The notes under the pieces were generated by a model. That model saw only the letters and a program-made list of their open reading frames with translations, had not been told where the DNA came from and did no database searches. Positions 17,014 to 26,323 of a stretch of DNA of 64,000 nucleotides are shown here, in pieces (the first letter of the stretch is position 1; each line of letters opens with the position of its first letter). A program made the position numbers and the translations under genes. The stretch covers positions 204,079 to 268,078 of the forward strand of contig CANMXP010000005.1 of assembly GCA_947501845.1 (NCBI GenBank), in the 5' to 3' direction. The stretch is from an uncultured Flavobacteriaceae bacterium. GTDB taxonomy: Bacteria > Bacteroidota > Bacteroidia > Flavobacteriales > Flavobacteriaceae.

Positions 17014-17430
17014 ATGAAGAAATTGATCATCATTAACGGACCAAACCTAAACTTGTTGGGAAAAAGAGAGCCTAATATTTATGGAAGTTTATCGTTCACC
17101 GAATTTTTAGAAGAGATTAAGCAAAAATATACCAATGTAGAGATTGATTATTTTCAATCTAATATAGAAGGCGAACTCATAGATAAATTGCATGAAGTAG
17201 GTTTTAACCATGATGGCGTTATTTTAAACGCTGCTGCTTACACGCATACATCAGTAGGTATTGGTGATGCTATTAAAGCTATTGAAACTCCTGTCATAGA
17301 GGTGCATATTTCAAATACTTTTGGTAGAGAAGAGTTTCGTCATCAATCTTACATCTCTCCAAATGCAAGAGGCGTTATTTTAGGTTTTGGCTTGCAAAGC
17401 TATGAATTGGCGATTCAGAGTTTTCTTTAA
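17014..17430 (+). CDS. aroQ: Type II 3-dehydroquinate dehydratase
   Basis: A 138-aa dodecameric-type dehydroquinase that converts 3-dehydroquinate to 3-dehydroshikimate in the shikimate pathway. Signatures are IINGPNLNLLGKREPNIYG with the catalytic Tyr on the lid loop, FQSNIEGELIDKLHE, GVILNAAAYTHTSVGI, and VIEVHISNTFGREEFRHQSY with the catalytic His region. Length is typical. It stands alone next to barrel genes; aroQ close to xerD is a frequent arrangement in Flavobacteriia, from memory. Confidence 0.95.
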   Translation: MKKLIIINGPNLNLLGKREPNIYGSLSFTEFLEEIKQKYTNVEIDYFQSNIEGELIDKLHEVGFNHDGVILNAAAYTHTSVGIGDAIKAIETPVIEVHISNTFGREEFRHQSYISPNARGVILGFGLQSYELAIQSFL

Positions 17431-17535
17431 GTCTTGTCGTAAATTTAACAATTGCCAAGTGAATTTTATGACTTGATTATGATAATTGCCTAATCTTATA
17501 ATATAGATTTGTAATTAACCTTTAAATAATCGGTC

Positions 17536-18036
17536 ATGAAAAATAAATTATTTGTTGTTATTTGCTTTTTCATAGTTTCACAGCCCATTATATGCCAAGA
17601 GAAAAGAAAAACAGATTCTTTTCTTATCACAGACGAAGTACAAATAAGTGATGTCCCAGTATCTTATTCTAATTATTTTTCTGAATTTAATCTTAATAAA
17701 AAGGACTTGCTCATTAGATATGGTAAGGAAGAAATAAGTACAATAGCATTTACAGATAGTTATACCATTACAGAATATCCAATATTGGCTAAATATTTTG
17801 TGAATGATAAGTTCAGCGTTTTATTTGGACCTAAAGTTGGGTTTTTAAGAAAAAACGGAATTATGGTAACTGAGGGGACATCATTGTTCTCAACTTTTGG
17901 CTTTCAATATGATATCACAGAAAAGTTTTCTATTGAAGGGCGAATAAATCATATGCTAACAAAAAAAGATCCTACGGTAGACTATTCGGTAGGAAATAAT
18001 ATGATTTATAAATTGGGTACGCGATTTAAGTTTTAA
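17536..18036 (+). CDS. Exported protein, predicted small outer-membrane barrel
   Basis: A 166-aa protein with a signal peptide (about residues 1-20, SQPIICQ). The C-terminal half is beta-rich and resembles the barrels at 15.7 kb: YPILAKYFVNDKFSVLFGPK here parallels IPLMAKFGVSEKIDVLAGPA there, and it ends in KLGTRFKF. The N-terminal half is shorter in strands, so it may be a degenerate or divergent relative. Function unknown. Confidence 0.72.
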   Translation: MKNKLFVVICFFIVSQPIICQEKRKTDSFLITDEVQISDVPVSYSNYFSEFNLNKKDLLIRYGKEEISTIAFTDSYTITEYPILAKYFVNDKFSVLFGPKVGFLRKNGIMVTEGTSLFSTFGFQYDITEKFSIEGRINHMLTKKDPTVDYSVGNNMIYKLGTRFKF

Positions 18037-18076
18037 AACATAAAGCATTTTATTTATAGAAATATAGATTGTAAAT

Positions 18077-18107
18077 AAAAAAGTTCCAGAAATTTCTGGA
18101 ACTTTTT
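18077..18107 (+). terminator. Terminator between convergent barrel and lpd genes
   Basis: An AAGTTCCAGAAATTTCTGGAACTT near-perfect palindrome is flanked by As and Ts and is probably used from both sides. Confidence 0.88.
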
Positions 18108-18144
18108 GTCTAATATCTATGTTCTTTAATCTCTTATCTAAAGA

Positions 18145-19521
18145 CTAAAGGTGTATTACTTCATCATAAGCATCAGCAACGGCTTCCATAACAGCTTCAC
18201 TCATAGTAGGGTGAGGGTGCACAGCTTTTAATACCTCATGACCAGTGGTTTCTAGTTTCCTACCTAAAACAGCTTCTGCTATCATATCGGTAACACCAGC
18301 ACCAATCATATGGCAACCTAGCCACTCGCCATATTTTGCATCAAAAATTACTTTTACAAAGCCATCAGATGCCCCACCTGCTTTAGCTTTACCTGAGGCC
18401 GAGAATGGAAATTTACCAACTTTTATATCTAAGCCTTTTTCTTTAGCCTGTTTTTCGGTTAAACCTACACTGGCAACTTCTGGTGAGCAATATGTACAAC
18501 CAGGAATATTGCCATAGTCTAAAGCTTCTACATGCTGACCAGCCAATTTCTCAACACATAAGATACCTTCTGCAGAAGCAACATGTGCCAAGGCTTGACC
18601 AGGTGTTACATCACCTATAGCATAATAACCAGGAATGTTAGTTTGGTAAAAATCGTTAACAATAATCTTATCTCTATCTACAACAATGCCAACATCTTCC
18701 AGTCCAATATTTTCAATATTTGTTTTAATACCTACAGCAGATAAAATAATATCGGCTTCAAGAACTTCTTCGCCTTTTTTGGTTTTCACGGTTGCTTTTA
18801 CACCTTCTCCAGATGTATCAACAGAAGTCACTTCGGCAGAAGTCTTAATTTTTATACCACTTTTCTTAAACGAGCGCTCCAATTGTTTAGAAACATCTTC
18901 GTCTTCAACAGGCACTATATTGGGTAAGTATTCAACAACGGTTACCTCTGTACCCATAGAATTGTAAAAATATGCAAACTCAACACCAATAGCACCAGAC
19001 CCAACAACGATCATTTTCTTTGGTTGTTTTGGTAAACTCATGGCTTCTCTATATCCAATAACCTTTTTACCGTCTTGAGGTAAACTAGGCAGCTCACGAG
19101 ATCGAGCACCAGTTGCTATAATGATGTTATCGGCACTATATTCGGTTCCATCTACATCAACCTTTTTACCAGGTTTCAGTTTTCCAAAACCATTAATGAC
19201 GTCAATTTTATTCTTTTTCATTAAAAACTGAACACCTTTACTCATGCCTTCAGCAACACCACGACTACGTTTTACCACAGCATCAAAATCTTTGTCAAAA
19301 TCTTTAACTGTAAGTCCATAATCTCCAGCATGTTTAAGATATTCAAATACCTGGGCAGATTTCAATAAAGCTTTCGTTGGGATACATCCCCAATTCAAGC
19401 ATACACCTCCAAGATTTTCTTTTTCAACAATCGCAGTTTTAAAACCTAATTGAGATGCTCTAATAGCTGTAACATAACCACCAGGACCGCTTCCAAGAAC
19501 TATAATATCGTATTTACTCAT
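18145..19521 (-). CDS. lpdA: Dihydrolipoyl dehydrogenase
   Basis: A 458-aa FAD enzyme (E3) of the 2-oxoacid dehydrogenase and glycine cleavage complexes, reoxidising dihydrolipoamide with NAD+. It has an N-terminal GSGPGGYVTAIRASQLG dinucleotide fold, the redox disulfide GGVCLNWGCIPTKALL, a second NAD fold (VVGSGAIGVEFAYFY), and the C-terminal dimer interface with the catalytic His in AVHPHPTMSEAVMEA. Length is normal. No E1 or E2 gene is nearby, so it may serve several complexes. Confidence 0.95.
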   Translation of the reverse strand: MSKYDIIVLGSGPGGYVTAIRASQLGFKTAIVEKENLGGVCLNWGCIPTKALLKSAQVFEYLKHAGDYGLTVKDFDKDFDAVVKRSRGVAEGMSKGVQFLMKKNKIDVINGFGKLKPGKKVDVDGTEYSADNIIIATGARSRELPSLPQDGKKVIGYREAMSLPKQPKKMIVVGSGAIGVEFAYFYNSMGTEVTVVEYLPNIVPVEDEDVSKQLERSFKKSGIKIKTSAEVTSVDTSGEGVKATVKTKKGEEVLEADIILSAVGIKTNIENIGLEDVGIVVDRDKIIVNDFYQTNIPGYYAIGDVTPGQALAHVASAEGILCVEKLAGQHVEALDYGNIPGCTYCSPEVASVGLTEKQAKEKGLDIKVGKFPFSASGKAKAGGASDGFVKVIFDAKYGEWLGCHMIGAGVTDMIAEAVLGRKLETTGHEVLKAVHPHPTMSEAVMEAVADAYDEVIHL

Positions 19522-19601
19522 GTGTTAAATTTTAGGGTACGAATTTACGAAATCGAATTTGAATAAAGAATATTGAAGGCTTTAAATTTGCATCTTTGTG
19601 T

Positions 19602-19609
19602 TACCTTTG
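19602..19609 (+). promoter_or_regulatory. Candidate -7 promoter element for the NDH-2-like gene
   Basis: TACCTTTG fits the Bacteroidetes TAnnTTTG element 85 bp before the ATG at 19694. A well-spaced -33 TTTG is not evident, so support is modest. Confidence 0.4.
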
Positions 19610-19693
19610 TCCCGCAAGTATTTATATGTGAAATTAGCATAGTTAAAATTATGTAAATCATATAAAATCTATTAAAAAAATAAGAACTTGCTT

Positions 19694-20974
19694 ATGAATA
19701 TAAAAAGAACAAGTTTCCCTCGTGTTGTTATTGTAGGTGGTGGTTTTGCTGGAGTTGCTTTGGCCAAGAAATTATCGAAACAAGATCTTCAAGTTGTTTT
19801 ATTGGATAAGAATAACTATCATACGTTTCAACCACTGTTATACCAAGTGTCTACAGGTGGATTAGAACCAGATTCCATTGCTTACCCTATAAGAAAAATA
19901 TTAAAAAACTTTCCCAATTTCCATTTTAGATTGGCTCATGTTGAAGAAATCGATACAGAAAAAAATAAAGTCATTACCAATATTGGTGAGCTTAATTTCG
20001 ATTATCTCGTGATAGCATCAGGTTCTACAACCAATTATTTTGGAAATAAAGCTATAGAAAAATATAGCATGGCCATGAAAACCATACCGCAGTCCCTTAA
20101 TTTAAGAAGTCTGATTTTAGAGAATTTTGAGGATGCATTGCTTACTTCAGATTTAAATGAGCGGAATGCACTTATGAATTTTGTAATTGTTGGTGGCGGA
20201 CCAACAGGCGTGGAGTTAGCTGGTGCTCTGGCTGAAATTAAAAAAGGTATTTTACCAAAAGATTATCCAGATTTAGATACCCGATTGGCACAAATTCATG
20301 TTATTCAATCTGGTAATTGTATTCTAAAAGGGATGAGTGCCAAGGCTTCTGAAAGCGCTGAAGAATTTTTAGAGAAATTAGGGGTTAATGTATGGAAAAA
20401 TGTTAGAGTAACTAACTACGATGGTAGGACAGTCACGACTAACACCGACTTAACTTTCGAAACAGCTACTTTAATTTGGGCAGCAGGTGTAAAGGGTAAA
20501 ACGATAAAAGGTTTAGATGCCGAAAATTTTGTGACCAGAGGCAATAGGCTTATTGTCAATGAATTTAATCAGGTTAAAGAATTCGATCATATTTTTGCGA
20601 TAGGCGATGTAGCTTGTATGGTAACAGAAGCGTATCCTAATGGGTTGCCAATGATGGCGCAACCAGCTATTCAGCAGGGAGATCAGTTAGGAGACAATAT
20701 TTTGCGATTAATTGAAGAACAACCTATGCAACCTTTTATTTATAAAGATAAAGGTACTATGGCGACAATAGGAAGAAACAAAGCCGTAGTAGATTTAAGA
20801 AAATTTAAGTTTCAAGGTGTTTTTGCTTGGTACATTTGGATGTTTGTCCACCTCTTTTTTTTAATAGGCTTTAGAAACCGCATGGTCGTTTTTATAAACT
20901 GGGTGTATAATTATGTGAGGTTTGATAGAGAAGCTCGCTTAATTATTAGGCCTTTTAAGAAGACTTTAAAATAA
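19694..20974 (+). CDS. NAD(P)/FAD-dependent oxidoreductase, type II NADH dehydrogenase-like
   Basis: A 426-aa single-subunit flavoprotein of the Ndh/NDH-2 family, expected to pass electrons from NADH to quinone without pumping protons. It has an N-terminal FAD fold (VVIVGGGFAGVALAKKL), a second nucleotide fold (NFVIVGGGPTGVELAGALAE), the FAD-binding HIFAIGDVACM motif, and a hydrophobic C-terminal segment (about 365-390, FAWYIWMFVHLFFLIGF) for membrane attachment. I chose the ATG at 19694, giving MNIKRTSFPR; a TTG two codons upstream is less likely. Confidence 0.9.
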   Translation: MNIKRTSFPRVVIVGGGFAGVALAKKLSKQDLQVVLLDKNNYHTFQPLLYQVSTGGLEPDSIAYPIRKILKNFPNFHFRLAHVEEIDTEKNKVITNIGELNFDYLVIASGSTTNYFGNKAIEKYSMAMKTIPQSLNLRSLILENFEDALLTSDLNERNALMNFVIVGGGPTGVELAGALAEIKKGILPKDYPDLDTRLAQIHVIQSGNCILKGMSAKASESAEEFLEKLGVNVWKNVRVTNYDGRTVTTNTDLTFETATLIWAAGVKGKTIKGLDAENFVTRGNRLIVNEFNQVKEFDHIFAIGDVACMVTEAYPNGLPMMAQPAIQQGDQLGDNILRLIEEQPMQPFIYKDKGTMATIGRNKAVVDLRKFKFQGVFAWYIWMFVHLFFLIGFRNRMVVFINWVYNYVRFDREARLIIRPFKKTLK

Positions 20975-20989
20975 TACTTTTGATATCTG

Positions 20990-21455
20990 GAGTTATGAGT
21001 TGGAATGCTTCTGCCTAACTAGAGGTAAGTCTATATTCTTTTTTCTTGATCTCGCTAAGACGCAAAGTGATATTGTACAATGCTTTTTATGAATTATGAG
21101 TTGTCAAGTTTCAGGCTAACTAAAAACAAGTCTATATTCTTAGTTCTAACAGCGAAGCAGTCTTAAATCTTTTTTCTTGATCTCGCAAAGACGCAAAGTC
21201 GCAAAGGAATATTGTACAATGCTTTTTATGAATTATGGGTTGTCAAGTTTCAACCTACCTAACTAAAAACAAGTCTATATTTTTAATTCTAACAGCGAAG
21301 CGGTCTTAATTCTTTTTCTTGATCTCGCAAAGCCGCAAAGTCGCAAAGCAATATTGTACAATGCTTTTTATGAATTATGAGTTGCCAAGTTTCAACCTAA
21401 CTAAAAACAAGTCTTTGTTCTTAATTCTAACAGCGAAGCGATCTTAATTCTTTTG
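20990..21455. repeat. Tandem repeat array, about 3.2 units of 131-142 bp
   Basis: The block beginning TTCTTGATCTCG starts at 21043, 21174 and 21316 (periods 131 and 142 bp), with partial units at both ends. Each full unit contains a run of CGCAAAG-type heptamers (two in the first copy, three in the others), the palindrome ATTGTACAAT, GCTTTTTATGAATTATG, and TTCTAACAGCGAAGC. No ORF is maintained through it. A single diverged copy of the second half lies at 14450-14502. The copies differ by point changes and small indels, so this is not a recent exact duplication. Confidence 0.88.
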
Positions 21456-21461
21456 AACAAA

Positions 21462-22016
21462 CTACAGATCATCTGTGAAATGACGTCTGCCTTTTTCTTT
21501 ACTAAACTTTTCTGCATTGTATTTTGAAGAATCTCCTTTTGGAATGGATAAAGATTGCCAGTTCTTACCTTTTAACAGTTTTCCAAGAAAAACGATTTGT
21601 CCCATATGATAAGCATAATGGGCCAATTGCCTGTTGATAGCTTCGGTAACCGTATGTCCTTGGTTTCGGATATAAATTATAGATTCTAAATCAGATTCAG
21701 ATAATGGCGTAATAGCTTCAAATAAGCAATGCCATCCCTTGTTCCAGTCTTCTATAAGTTCTTTTTTTGAAGTATAAGTATCTTCAAATTCTAAATCGCG
21801 ATGCCTCCATACTTTTTCACCATCTTCAGTTAAGAAATTGGTCCATCTGCTTAACATATTACCAACCAGATGCTTTGCAACAATAGTAATAGGATTGGAG
21901 TCTTCTACAAATTCTTTTTGGAGTTCTTCAAAGCTGAGTTGTTGAAAGGTTTTATCACCTAAACTTTTATAATATTCAAATTGTTTAATGATACTAGGTA
22001 GGTAGGATGTTTGCAT
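21462..22016 (-). CDS. DinB-like / DUF1572 family protein
   Basis: A 184-aa cytoplasmic protein built as a four-helix bundle of DinB/DUF1572 type. Likely metal-ligand histidines lie in VAKHLVGNMLSRW, GWHCLFEAI and the C-terminal QLAHYAYHMGQIVFLGK motif. DinB-like proteins include metal-dependent thiol transferases, but the Bacteroidetes DUF1572 branch has no defined substrate that I know. It lies at the edge of the tandem repeat array and ends within a few bases of it. Confidence 0.82.
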   Translation of the reverse strand: MQTSYLPSIIKQFEYYKSLGDKTFQQLSFEELQKEFVEDSNPITIVAKHLVGNMLSRWTNFLTEDGEKVWRHRDLEFEDTYTSKKELIEDWNKGWHCLFEAITPLSESDLESIIYIRNQGHTVTEAINRQLAHYAYHMGQIVFLGKLLKGKNWQSLSIPKGDSSKYNAEKFSKEKGRRHFTDDL

Positions 22017-22083
22017 ACCTTAAAAGTAACCCATCAATTTTTAAAGTCCAAATTTGAAATTCGTTTTTTGAAAATTTTATAGT

Positions 22084-22557
22084 CTATTTTTTAGGAATAA
22101 ATTTTAAAGCTATTCCATTAATACAATGACGTTTACCTGTAGTCTCTTTGGGGCCATCATTAAAAACATGACCTAAATGTCCGCCACATGTAGCACAGTG
22201 TTCTTCATCGCGCGAATACCCTAATTTATTATCGGAACCAAAAGCAACATTCCCTTTAATTTCTCTGTCAAAACTAGGCCACCCAGTACCAGAATCAAAT
22301 TTATGCTCACTTTTAAATAGAGGTGTATTACATGCTGCACAGGCGTAAATACCTGCTTTGTAATTTTTATTTAAAGGACTTGAAAAAGGGCGTTCCGTTC
22401 CAGCTTCCCTAAGCACATAATATTCCATATCGGATAATTGTGCTTTCCATTCGGCATTGGTTTTAGAAACCTCATAGACTTTTTGCTCTTTTTTCTGGGC
22501 ATTACTATTACAATTTAATAATGTTATTGTTAAACACAATAGTATTAGCTTCTTCAT
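22084..22557 (-). CDS. msrB: Peptide-methionine (R)-S-oxide reductase MsrB
   Basis: A 157-aa exported MsrB that reduces the R-epimer of methionine sulfoxide in proteins. The N-terminus is a secretion leader with a lipobox-like LLNC at about residues 13-16. The SelR domain follows with two zinc CxxC motifs (CAACNTPLF and CATCGGHLGHVF) and the catalytic cysteine in GKRHCINGIALKF. The leader points to repair of oxidised envelope proteins. No MsrA is adjacent. Family assignment is firm; lipidation is inferred. Confidence 0.93.
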   Translation of the reverse strand: MKKLILLCLTITLLNCNSNAQKKEQKVYEVSKTNAEWKAQLSDMEYYVLREAGTERPFSSPLNKNYKAGIYACAACNTPLFKSEHKFDSGTGWPSFDREIKGNVAFGSDNKLGYSRDEEHCATCGGHLGHVFNDGPKETTGKRHCINGIALKFIPKK

Positions 22558-22719
22558 AATTATTTGAGTTGTTTTTTATATGTGTCGTACCTATTGGTGA
22601 TACATGACATTTTTAATGCCATATTTTTTTCTGTGTGATGTGACCAATAAAAACCAATGGTGTCTAAACTATTAAGATACAAATTTTGTACTTTTATAAA
22701 ATATTATAAACCTTATATG

Positions 22720-23535
22720 ATGAAATTAAAAAAAGCACTTTTAGTATTTGGGATGGTAGTATTCATATTATCATGTGCTACAAATCCATTTACTGGTAAA
22801 AAGACCATGGCATTAGTGCCTAATTCTCAATTGTTTCCAACAGCTTTTGCTCAATATGACCAGTTTTTAACAGACAATAAAGTTGTTAAAGGGACAAAAG
22901 ATGCTGCTATGATAACCAGAGTAGGGCAGCGTATCGCTGTAGCTGCAGAACGCTGGTTAAATGCAAATGGCCATCAAGGCTATTTAAAAGATTATAAGTG
23001 GGAATATAATTTGGTAGATGATAAAACAGTTAATGCCTGGTGTATGCCTGGAGGTAAAATAGTATTCTATACGGGTATTTTGCCAATTGCGGATGGAGAA
23101 ACAGGAGTGGCTGCTATTATGGGGCACGAAGTAGCACACGCACTGGCAAATCATGGACAACAGCGTATGAGTGCAGCTTATGTTCAACAAGGGCTAGCTG
23201 TAGCTGGGAATATTGCGATTAAAGACGAAAAATCCAGAAATGCTTTTAATCAATATTATGGTGTTGGATCTCAAGTAGGCGTGATGTTACCTTTTAGCAG
23301 AAGTCATGAAACAGAAGCAGATAAAATAGGTCTGTATCTAATGGCAATTGCTGGTTATAACCCAGATGAAGCATCAGAATTATGGAAGCGTATGAAAGCG
23401 AACAGCGGCGGAAATGCGCCACCAGAAATTTTAAGTACGCACCCATCGAACGATTCTCGTATTGCAAATCTAAAAGCATTAGCTCCTACAGCCAAAGCGG
23501 AAGCTAAAAAATTTGGTGTTACTAAATTTAAATAA
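22720..23535 (+). CDS. M48 family metalloprotease, lipoprotein
   Basis: A 271-aa envelope zinc protease of the M48/LoiP-BepA type. I chose the second of two tandem ATGs (22717/22720) because it gives a classical lipoprotein leader MKLKKALLVFGMVVFILSC with the lipidated Cys at about 19, followed by ATNPFTGKK. The active site is MGHEVAHALANHG, and the distal Glu ligand is in SHETEADKIGLYLMA. A longer in-frame start at 22657 would add an unlikely extension. Such proteases take part in outer-membrane protein quality control. Confidence 0.9.
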   Translation: MKLKKALLVFGMVVFILSCATNPFTGKKTMALVPNSQLFPTAFAQYDQFLTDNKVVKGTKDAAMITRVGQRIAVAAERWLNANGHQGYLKDYKWEYNLVDDKTVNAWCMPGGKIVFYTGILPIADGETGVAAIMGHEVAHALANHGQQRMSAAYVQQGLAVAGNIAIKDEKSRNAFNQYYGVGSQVGVMLPFSRSHETEADKIGLYLMAIAGYNPDEASELWKRMKANSGGNAPPEILSTHPSNDSRIANLKALAPTAKAEAKKFGVTKFK

Positions 23536-23629
23536 TGAAGTTTTAAACTTTTTGTTTTAATCAAAGAAAAGTTTAAAATCACTTCATACTATTTTAATGT
23601 AGAAATAAAAATATTTGATTATTTTAGTG

Positions 23630-23656
23630 AGCTGCTCATAAAAGAGCAGCTTTTTT
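23630..23656 (+). terminator. Terminator abutting the MFS start codon
   Basis: A GCTGCTC/GAGCAGC stem with an ATAAAA loop is followed by TTTTTTATT, ending 4 nt before the ATG at 23660. It probably ends the M48 transcript and may act as an attenuator for the MFS gene. Confidence 0.82.
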
Positions 23657-23659
23657 ATT

Positions 23660-25057
23660 ATGGCAGTACTAGAAAAAGGGAGTAAAAAACTCTTAAACGC
23701 CTGGGCATTTTACGATTGGGCAAATTCGGTTTATACCTTAACAATCACATCATCTATATTTCCGATATTTTATTCGGCGTTATTTCTTTCGGAAATTAAA
23801 ACTGTTTCGGCTTTTGGAACCGAGTTTAAAAGCACTGCTCTTATAACATTTGTTACGGCTTTTACCTTCTTAATAGTCGCTTTTATGTCTCCAATATTAT
23901 CTGGTATAGCCGATTACATTGGTAATAAAAAGAACTTTTTAAAGTTCTTTTGTTATGTAGGAAGTGCAGGTTGTATAGGATTGTATTGGTTTAGCTTAGA
24001 CCAGATCCATCTAAGTTTATTATTCTATTTTATGGGTTTAATAGGCTATTGGGGGAGCTTGGTTTTTTATAACTCTTATTTGCCAGATATTGCATATGAA
24101 GAACAACAAGATAGCATTAGCGCCAAAGGCTTTTCAATGGGGTATCTGGGAAGTGTCATTTTATTGATTTTGAACTTATTGATGGTTATGTTTCCGCAGT
24201 GGTTCGGTTTTGATATTAGTATATCAGATTCTTTAAGAGAAACTGGGACTGAGGCAGAAATCAATGCAGCCTTAAAAACAGCAAAAGATGTAGCTTCTTT
24301 AGAGGCTATGAAGATATCATTTATTACAGTGGGTGTTTGGTGGGCATTATTTAGTCAATATTCATTTCATTATTTACCAAAGGGAACATCATCAGGGCAC
24401 AAAGTAACACGTGCGATTGTTTTTAATGGTTTAAAAGAATTGAGACAAGTATGGAAACAATTAAAGCAAGATTTAAGATTGAAACGTTATTTGTATGCCT
24501 TTTTTGTGTTTAGTATGGCGGTGCAGACCATTATGCTAGTGGCGGCTTATTTTGGAGAAGAAGAAATTGCTTGGGGAGGTGATTCAGATAAGACAATAGG
24601 ATTAATAGGAAGTATTTTACTTATTCAACTCGTAGCAGTACTTGGTGCTTTTTTAACATCAAGAGCTTCTTCAAAATTTGGAAATATTAAAACTTTGATT
24701 GCCATTAATTTTATTTGGATGGCATTGTGTTTTTATGCCTTTTTTATGGAAACGCCTTTACAATTTTATATTGCAGCATCCGTAGTTGGTTTGGTTATGG
24801 GGGGAATTCAATCTTTAGCCAGATCTACTTATTCAAAATTTTTACCAGAAACAGAAGACACAACCTCGTTTTTTAGCTTTTATGATGTTGCCGAAAAAAT
24901 AGGCATCGTTATTGGTATGGGGATTTTTGCAACCATAGATCAGGTTACGGGGAGTATGCGAAATGCCATTCTGTTTTTATTTGTTTTCTTTTTAGCAGGA
25001 ATTATCATGCTGTTTAGAGTCCCTAAAATTAAACTAGAATTAAACAAGGCTGGGTAA
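23660..25057 (+). CDS. MFS transporter, UMF1/Atg22-like family
   Basis: A 465-aa inner-membrane transporter with about twelve hydrophobic segments. The N-terminal signature NAWAFYDWANSVYTLTITSS is characteristic of the UMF1 group related to vacuolar Atg22, which is implicated in amino-acid or other metabolite efflux. The motif LARSTYSKFLPETEDTTSFFSFYDV near residues 390-415 is also typical. The start codon lies only 4 nt downstream of a terminator hairpin. Substrate unknown. Confidence 0.88.
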   Translation: MAVLEKGSKKLLNAWAFYDWANSVYTLTITSSIFPIFYSALFLSEIKTVSAFGTEFKSTALITFVTAFTFLIVAFMSPILSGIADYIGNKKNFLKFFCYVGSAGCIGLYWFSLDQIHLSLLFYFMGLIGYWGSLVFYNSYLPDIAYEEQQDSISAKGFSMGYLGSVILLILNLLMVMFPQWFGFDISISDSLRETGTEAEINAALKTAKDVASLEAMKISFITVGVWWALFSQYSFHYLPKGTSSGHKVTRAIVFNGLKELRQVWKQLKQDLRLKRYLYAFFVFSMAVQTIMLVAAYFGEEEIAWGGDSDKTIGLIGSILLIQLVAVLGAFLTSRASSKFGNIKTLIAINFIWMALCFYAFFMETPLQFYIAASVVGLVMGGIQSLARSTYSKFLPETEDTTSFFSFYDVAEKIGIVIGMGIFATIDQVTGSMRNAILFLFVFFLAGIIMLFRVPKIKLELNKAG

Positions 25058-25097
25058 ACAACTACTTTAATGGCAAGATGATAGCCATTTAAAATAA

Positions 25098-25126
25098 AAA
25101 AGGTAGCAATTTTAAATTACTACCTT
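25098..25126 (+). terminator. Terminator between the MFS and astacin genes
   Basis: A GGTAG-AATTT/AAATT-CTACC hairpin is preceded by AAAAAA and followed by TTTATATA. It separates convergent genes, so it could serve both. Confidence 0.72.
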
Positions 25127-25180
25127 TATATATAAGAATATGTCTAATTAATCCACTGTTATAAGTAGGTTATTGATATA

Positions 25181-26212
25181 TTAATTATTACCGCATCTGG
25201 CTATTCGATTCCATCTGGTAAAATCGCGTTCAAATAGATATCCTGCATAAGTTACTTTATCCCCAACAAAATACCTTTTAGATCTGCTCCAAGCTTCAAC
25301 GCCCTCACATGGATCGTTTGTTGGGTCTGGAGGCGTCGTGCTAGAAAGATAAATACTATTAGTTCCTTCAATGTCTAATGCAGATAATTGAGCGCGTCTT
25401 CTGGGAAGCACATTACCACTAAGGTCGGTAATTGTTGGTCTTCCGTTTTTGCTAAAAGTATAACTACCGTACATCATCGTTGAATTGATATCAAAATCTC
25501 TTGTTAAAAGAGTGGCAGAATTGCTTTTAAAGAATTGATCTTCTGCGCCATCTCTAATATTTTCATAATTAATTATGATGTGATTGTCTCTATCTGAACG
25601 ATTTTGCTCATGGATATAGCCTAATGTATGTCCAATTTCATGAATAATTACTAAGGCAGTTGTTGCTGTTCCTAATCTAATATAACCTCTAGATCCATTA
25701 GCGCCTAAAGTGGCAACACCGCAATTGCAAGAATCACCATTGCTGCTTATAGTAACATAAATAGACTCATTAGTACGTTCTTTAAACCGTATGTTTGTTT
25801 TGCTTTCCCATTCGTCTATAGATTTTTGAAGTTCATTTTTTACTGACTCACTTAAACCTTGAACAACATATACAACCGTACTATTGGGCCATTTACGAAC
25901 GCCATTGGCTATAGCTAACTTACCCTTATTGGTAAGTTCAGGATTTGGAGGTTCATTATTGTTAAACGTAATTTCGGTATCCGTAAGTTGTTCTTCAAAC
26001 AACCTAATATCGGTACCTTGAAGTGAGAAAGTACCATCTTCTTCTTTTTTTACTTTAACACGTTCACCAAGAAAATATTTTTCGATAAATTCTTGATCTT
26101 TTGTTGGAGCTTCATTAACAGGTTCTGTACTTTCTCCATCTTCGCATGAAGCAAAAATTAGTACAAAAGCAAATAGGCTAATTTTAAATTTTTTAAAAAT
26201 TGTTGTTTTCAT
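25181..26212 (-). CDS. M12A (astacin/flavastacin-like) metalloprotease lipoprotein
   Basis: A 343-aa secreted zinc protease. The leader LFAFVLIFASC (Cys about 23) is followed by EDGESTEP, an acidic start suggesting a surface-exposed lipoprotein. After a ~75-residue propeptide-like region the astacin domain carries HEIGHTLGYIHEQNRSDR (zinc HExxHxxGxxH) and the Met-turn MMYGSYTFS. The last ~45 residues (CEGVEAWSRSKRYFVGDKVT) resemble a small type 5/12 chitin/carbohydrate-binding module. Probably degrades extracellular protein or matrix; substrate unknown. Confidence 0.9.
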   Translation of the reverse strand: MKTTIFKKFKISLFAFVLIFASCEDGESTEPVNEAPTKDQEFIEKYFLGERVKVKKEEDGTFSLQGTDIRLFEEQLTDTEITFNNNEPPNPELTNKGKLAIANGVRKWPNSTVVYVVQGLSESVKNELQKSIDEWESKTNIRFKERTNESIYVTISSNGDSCNCGVATLGANGSRGYIRLGTATTALVIIHEIGHTLGYIHEQNRSDRDNHIIINYENIRDGAEDQFFKSNSATLLTRDFDINSTMMYGSYTFSKNGRPTITDLSGNVLPRRRAQLSALDIEGTNSIYLSSTTPPDPTNDPCEGVEAWSRSKRYFVGDKVTYAGYLFERDFTRWNRIARCGNN

Positions 26213-26323
26213 TAATTTCAGGTTTTTGGGACTATAGAATAATTCTTACATGTTAATGAAAACTAAAAATTTGCTTGAAATATTGCTAACGAATATGTTA
26301 ATGAAATGTTAAATATTCAAAAT

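Noticed and set aside
20990..21455. Possible CRISPR array
   Set aside because: Units are 131-142 bp, diverged, with internal heptamers and no unique spacers; no cas genes are near.
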